DNA of 17,631 nucleotides from Planctomycetota bacterium (GTDB lineage Bacteria > Planctomycetota > Phycisphaerae > WQYP01): positions 1 to 17,631 of the forward strand of contig JAJZOA010000131.1 in assembly GCA_021852225.1 (NCBI GenBank), read 5' to 3'. A program made the position numbers and the translations under genes. The notes beneath the pieces are model-generated. The model was not told where the DNA came from, searched no databases, and saw nothing but the letters and a program-made list of their open reading frames with translations. Positions 14,738 through 17,631 of the stretch are shown in pieces (positions within the stretch are counted from its first letter, which is position 1; each line of letters opens with the position of its first letter).

Positions 14738-14776
14738 ACCCAGCGATTGAGATTTTGAAAGACACCTTTTTGGCGC

Positions 14777-16066
14777 ATGACCATCATGTTGAAACAAGAT
14801 AAATATTCTTACTCCGCCGCCGGTTCCGTGGGACTTGCCGCCGCGGATAATCGGCCTGCGTCGAGTTCTGGCTCCAAGGCTGGCTCGAATGCCGGAATTG
14901 CGGGTATGGCCGCCGCCAGCCTTGCGGCGCGTTGGGAACAAAACGGTTGGCGGCAGCTGCGCACTCCCGGAGCCTATGAATGCTGGCATTTTGACGCAAT
15001 GGATGCCGTCGGCAACGGCGTGTCGATTGACCTGTATGACGGACTGCCGATACATCCACGATATTTGCGGGAACTTCAACGTTATTACCGATCCAAAAAA
15101 CATCATCAGCTTTCATCGGTCCGCGAACAGGCGCTGCCCGGCTTTTATCCGGCGGCGGCCATTTCTCTTTTTCAGGGTGGTCGATGTCTGGTGCGATCGC
15201 TGAACTTGTACCCGCCCGGGTCGTTCAGAGGCGATCGCGGCAGTCCGGAAATTGCGGTCGGGCCTAATCGCATTACTTTGCGTCAGGATGGAAGCGTGGG
15301 GCTTGTGGCGCGCGGGTATCCTATGGATCCGACGCTGTTAATGCCGCGCCATCGTCAGGACCAGTTTCTTCTTGTGGAATTAACGTTTCAACCGACTTTT
15401 AACTATACGCCAATGGTTCAGCCGCTGCGGCCACCGGCGGAAGATGGGGTTGAACATTCCTGGATTGTCAGCGCGCCGCATTGCAAAGTGAACGGCCGGT
15501 TGCAGCATATCAGCGCTTCGGACGACATAATGCTGGTGGATATGCCGATGCAGGGGTTGGGCTACCATGACCATTATTTTGGTGGATCAGGCCTGATGCG
15601 CGATATTCGGTCAATCAGCCGTGGACGCGTGCTTGGTGAAGACTGGGCGGTTATCTGGAACGCCGCGGACGGTGTCCGACGCAATAGACAGTCAACCAAT
15701 TCGGTCGCGATTTATCAGGCCGGATCCGATCCGGTAGTAATTGAACATCCGGAAACAGATATTGTTTCGGCGCGCACCAGCGGTTCACTGGTACGCTACC
15801 CGGCCACACTGGACATGCACGGCGGAGATGCCCGCGGCAACAATGTCGAACTGCTGATTCATCATGAAACAGCCTTGGAAGCGACCCCCTGGAGCGTGCG
15901 AAGCAACTGCTCCATTCAACTGCAAAACCGCGACCAGCGACGCCTGATGGGGCGCGGCCTGATGGAAACGATTTCCGTTCGTCACATGCACTGGCCTCTT
16001 GTCAGCGACCGGGCACGACGTTCGATTCTTTCGATTGACGCGGATGATCCGCTCTGGCGGCAGTAA
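14777..16066 (+). CDS. CrtC/AttH-like lipocalin-type protein (carotenoid 1,2-hydratase superfamily)
   Basis: 429 residues from ATG 14777 (a second ATG at 14786 is possible; neither has a clear ribosome site, and an in-frame TGA at 14756 bars a longer form). Residues 13-50 are Ala/Ser/Gly-rich and probably disordered; no signal peptide is evident. The body is beta-rich. It carries AYECWHFDA at about 67-74, matching the EWWYFDA signature, and GLGYHDHYFG at about 260-269, matching the YHDHNWG signature of the CrtC/AttH double-lipocalin family. The Tyr-x-Asp spacing (Y263, D265) resembles the proposed catalytic pair of carotenoid hydratases. No carotenoid gene is present in the window, so substrate and reaction are open; a related hydratase or a non-enzymatic lipid-binding role are both possible. 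Confidence 0.65.
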   Translation: MTIMLKQDKYSYSAAGSVGLAAADNRPASSSGSKAGSNAGIAGMAAASLAARWEQNGWRQLRTPGAYECWHFDAMDAVGNGVSIDLYDGLPIHPRYLRELQRYYRSKKHHQLSSVREQALPGFYPAAAISLFQGGRCLVRSLNLYPPGSFRGDRGSPEIAVGPNRITLRQDGSVGLVARGYPMDPTLLMPRHRQDQFLLVELTFQPTFNYTPMVQPLRPPAEDGVEHSWIVSAPHCKVNGRLQHISASDDIMLVDMPMQGLGYHDHYFGGSGLMRDIRSISRGRVLGEDWAVIWNAADGVRRNRQSTNSVAIYQAGSDPVVIEHPETDIVSARTSGSLVRYPATLDMHGGDARGNNVELLIHHETALEATPWSVRSNCSIQLQNRDQRRLMGRGLMETISVRHMHWPLVSDRARRSILSIDADDPLWRQ

Positions 16067-16443
16067 CGCATATGCTATCCGGACCCGCACCGCGTCCGGC
16101 ACAATACAGACACCATCCCGATATGCCTCAACCGCCGCCGACCGCGGGTTTCGCCCCTCGGAAATGCTTCCACATGGCCAGATCAATATCCGGTTGCCGG
16201 CCCACCTCTGGCGATTTTTCTGACGTCACAAGCTCTCATTCGGCCCCGTGTACCACGCTTGCGGCGCTGCAACATGCCTGGCCGCGCAGGCCTTGTTTAA
16301 ATCTCCGGATGCCGCAGCGGATATTCTGCCTTGTCATGGGGCACGTGGAAGGGGTATGCTTTACAGACTTGGCCGGGGACAAACCGCAGCGGCACAACAT
16401 GCCGAACCCATGGCCACAACGGGCAAACGCCCCTGGAGTGAAC
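16067..16443. other. Intergenic stretch with a small hairpin; no convincing gene
   Basis: CCGGAC at 16079-16084 and GTCCGG at 16094-16099 form a 6-bp stem 13 nt after the CrtC-like stop. With no T-run it is a weak terminator candidate. A second weak stem (TTGCC/GGCGA around 16194-16214) is followed by TTTTT. The frame of the next gene is open through most of this stretch from ATG 16072, but the translation is Pro/His/Arg/Cys-rich with no domain, and the lipoprotein signal begins only at 16444. Confidence 0.4.
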
Positions 16444-17631
16444 ATGCGCCACAAGCGTCATTTTTTCCGCGTTGCCGGACTGGTTGGAATTGCGGCGGCG
16501 GCCGCACTGCCACTTGCGGGCTGCAACAGCGCGCGGCGCAGTGGAGCGCCGCCAATTACCCGACAGGATCGCCTGCCGCAGCCGACGATTTATTCCGGTC
16601 TTAAGGGAACCATCAGTTCTGTGGCCACGCTGGCTTACAACACGCCCACCCTCGTGCGCGGCTGGGGCGTAATCGCGGGGCTGCCGAATACCGGCAGCGG
16701 CGAAATGCCTCCGGAAATCCGGCATATCATGATCAACCGGCTGCTGAAAAACGGCGTCGGCTTTCGTTCGCGAAATACCGGTCAATACGACCCGCGGCAG
16801 ATCCTTTCATCACGGGAAATTTCCGCGGTGGCTGTAGAGGGTATTATTCCCGCGCTGGCCACGCGCGGCACAAAATTTGATCTTTATGTTGCCGCACTGC
16901 CGGGATCTCAAACGACCAGCCTGGAAAATGGCCTCCTGTGGCCGGTGCCGTTGCGCGTGCATTTACGCAGACAATTTCAATCGTCTCCGATCGCCCATGG
17001 CCGGGGACCGGTATTCTGCAATCCATTTTCCAAAACAGGCCATCTTCTGAAACCGACCGCACTTACCCGGAATGGCCGGGTGATCGGCGGCGGCGTGGTG
17101 ACCGCCAATTTGCCCGTTCTCCTGCAGCTTTATACGCCGTCATTCCGAATCGCCGCACTTGTGGAACGCATTATCAACGAACGCTATGGAAGCTTTCCGC
17201 CGGCGGCAACCGCGGAAAATGATGTGCTGATCAGTCTGCATGTGCCGCGGAAATATCAGCATAACCCTTCACGATTTGTGAATCTGGCGCTGCACTTGTA
17301 TCTGGAGCAGGATGTACCTGGTTTCAAGGAAAGTCAGGCGGCCCGCTTGATCACAGATCTGCATGATCCGACCGCGCCGCATCGACAGCTCGCCATGGCG
17401 CTGCGGCAGTTGGGCCGCACCATTATTCCGATTTTGCGGCAGCATTATGCTTCAAGCCACATATCCGTACGATTTTATTGCCTGCAGGCCGGCACATTGC
17501 TGGGCGATCAGGACGCGATAGTCAAAATGGTGAAAATTGCCGATGACCCCGCTAACACCTTTCAGGGGGCTGCGGTGCGCGCCTTGGAACGCTGCCGCGA
17601 CCATGTCAGCGCCACACTTGCATTCACACGG
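16444..17631 (+). CDS. Lipoprotein with FlgI (flagellar P-ring)-like domain and HEAT-like C-terminal region, incomplete at window end
   Basis: 396 codons to the window edge with no stop. ATG 16444 follows GGAG at 16435-16438 by 5 nt and starts a classical lipoprotein signal: basic RHKRHFFR, a hydrophobic stretch, then PLAGC with the lipidated C27. Residues about 70-285 follow the FlgI pattern: GWGVIAGLPNTGS, AVAVEGIIPALATRGTKFDL, SLENGLLWPVPL, GRVIGGGVV, LYTPSFRIAALVERIINERY, then NDVLISLHVP. FlgI itself is a periplasmic ring protein around the flagellar rod with an ordinary signal peptide of about 370 residues. Here a lipid anchor replaces that, and residues about 295-396 look like helical HEAT-type repeats (PHRQLAMALRQLG, QGAAVRALERC). 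No flagellar gene is nearby. Location is probably the outer or inner membrane, periplasmic face; role unknown. Confidence 0.75.
   Translation, partial: MRHKRHFFRVAGLVGIAAAAALPLAGCNSARRSGAPPITRQDRLPQPTIYSGLKGTISSVATLAYNTPTLVRGWGVIAGLPNTGSGEMPPEIRHIMINRLLKNGVGFRSRNTGQYDPRQILSSREISAVAVEGIIPALATRGTKFDLYVAALPGSQTTSLENGLLWPVPLRVHLRRQFQSSPIAHGRGPVFCNPFSKTGHLLKPTALTRNGRVIGGGVVTANLPVLLQLYTPSFRIAALVERIINERYGSFPPAATAENDVLISLHVPRKYQHNPSRFVNLALHLYLEQDVPGFKESQAARLITDLHDPTAPHRQLAMALRQLGRTIIPILRQHYASSHISVRFYCLQAGTLLGDQDAIVKMVKIADDPANTFQGAAVRALERCRDHVSATLAFTR

Noticed and set aside
14711..14758. Short leader-peptide frames in the CrtC-like gene leader (ATG 14711 and an overlapping ATG near 14674)
   Set aside because: The AAAGGGAG at 14683-14690 is badly spaced for either, and the peptides show no attenuator-type codon run.
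16072..16443. In-frame 124-codon N-terminal extension of the FlgI-like gene
   Set aside because: Open but compositionally odd (Pro, His, Arg and Cys rich), without a domain, and it would bury a textbook lipoprotein signal that has its own ribosome site at 16435-16438.

Overview
The window looks like a chromosomal segment of a moderately GC-rich Gram-negative-type bacterium, most likely a member of the Planctomycetota (possibly Phycisphaerae). This is inferred from a large orphan membrane-anchored protein with the 'HGGYP..L..LVP....IPADPF.G.PL.Y....GYLLYSIGPN..DD' tail common in that phylum, and from a FlgI-domain lipoprotein that runs off the right end. No rRNA, tRNA, CRISPR array or intact mobile element was seen.

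Layout. (1) 1-449: a decayed N-terminal remnant of an IS200-like REP-associated transposase (minus strand) beside a small palindrome. (2) 450-3588, minus strand: a hexuronate-type MFS transporter followed by the orphan planctomycete-type protein. (3) 3589-3924: a divergent control region with a promoter candidate in each direction, a perfect 12-bp palindrome and helically phased TRGAC repeats. (4) 3925-14293, plus strand: a tightly packed eight-gene operon. It starts with an excisionase-type HTH fused to a fructose/PtsN-type PTS EIIA domain. It continues with two tandem HyfB-type antiporter subunits, HyfC, HyfE, HyfF, HyfG, and one polypeptide fusing HyfH (2x[4Fe-4S]) to HyfI (NuoB-like). (5) 14294-14776: a non-coding stretch with an extended -10 promoter and a probably structured leader. 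(6) 14777-16066: a CrtC/AttH-like lipocalin-type protein. (7) 16067-16443: non-coding. (8) 16444 to the right end: a FlgI-domain lipoprotein with an apparent HEAT-like C-terminal part, incomplete.

The centre of interest is the Hyf-like operon. It has the membrane arm and quinone/ferredoxin-side architecture of group 4 membrane [NiFe]-hydrogenases, but the large subunit has lost three of the four Ni-Fe cysteine ligands (CGDS for CGxC, DPSxxN for DPCxxC). No maturation genes, formate dehydrogenase or HyfA-type subunit are present. This puts it with the energy-converting-hydrogenase-related (Ehr) complexes of unknown redox substrate, intermediate between complex I and group 4 hydrogenases. It carries an added phosphorylatable EIIA-HTH protein translationally overlapped with the first membrane subunit, which suggests that the complex is regulated by, or reports on, phosphotransferase/carbon status. 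The divergent sugar-acid transporter fits that idea, but the functional link is inference.
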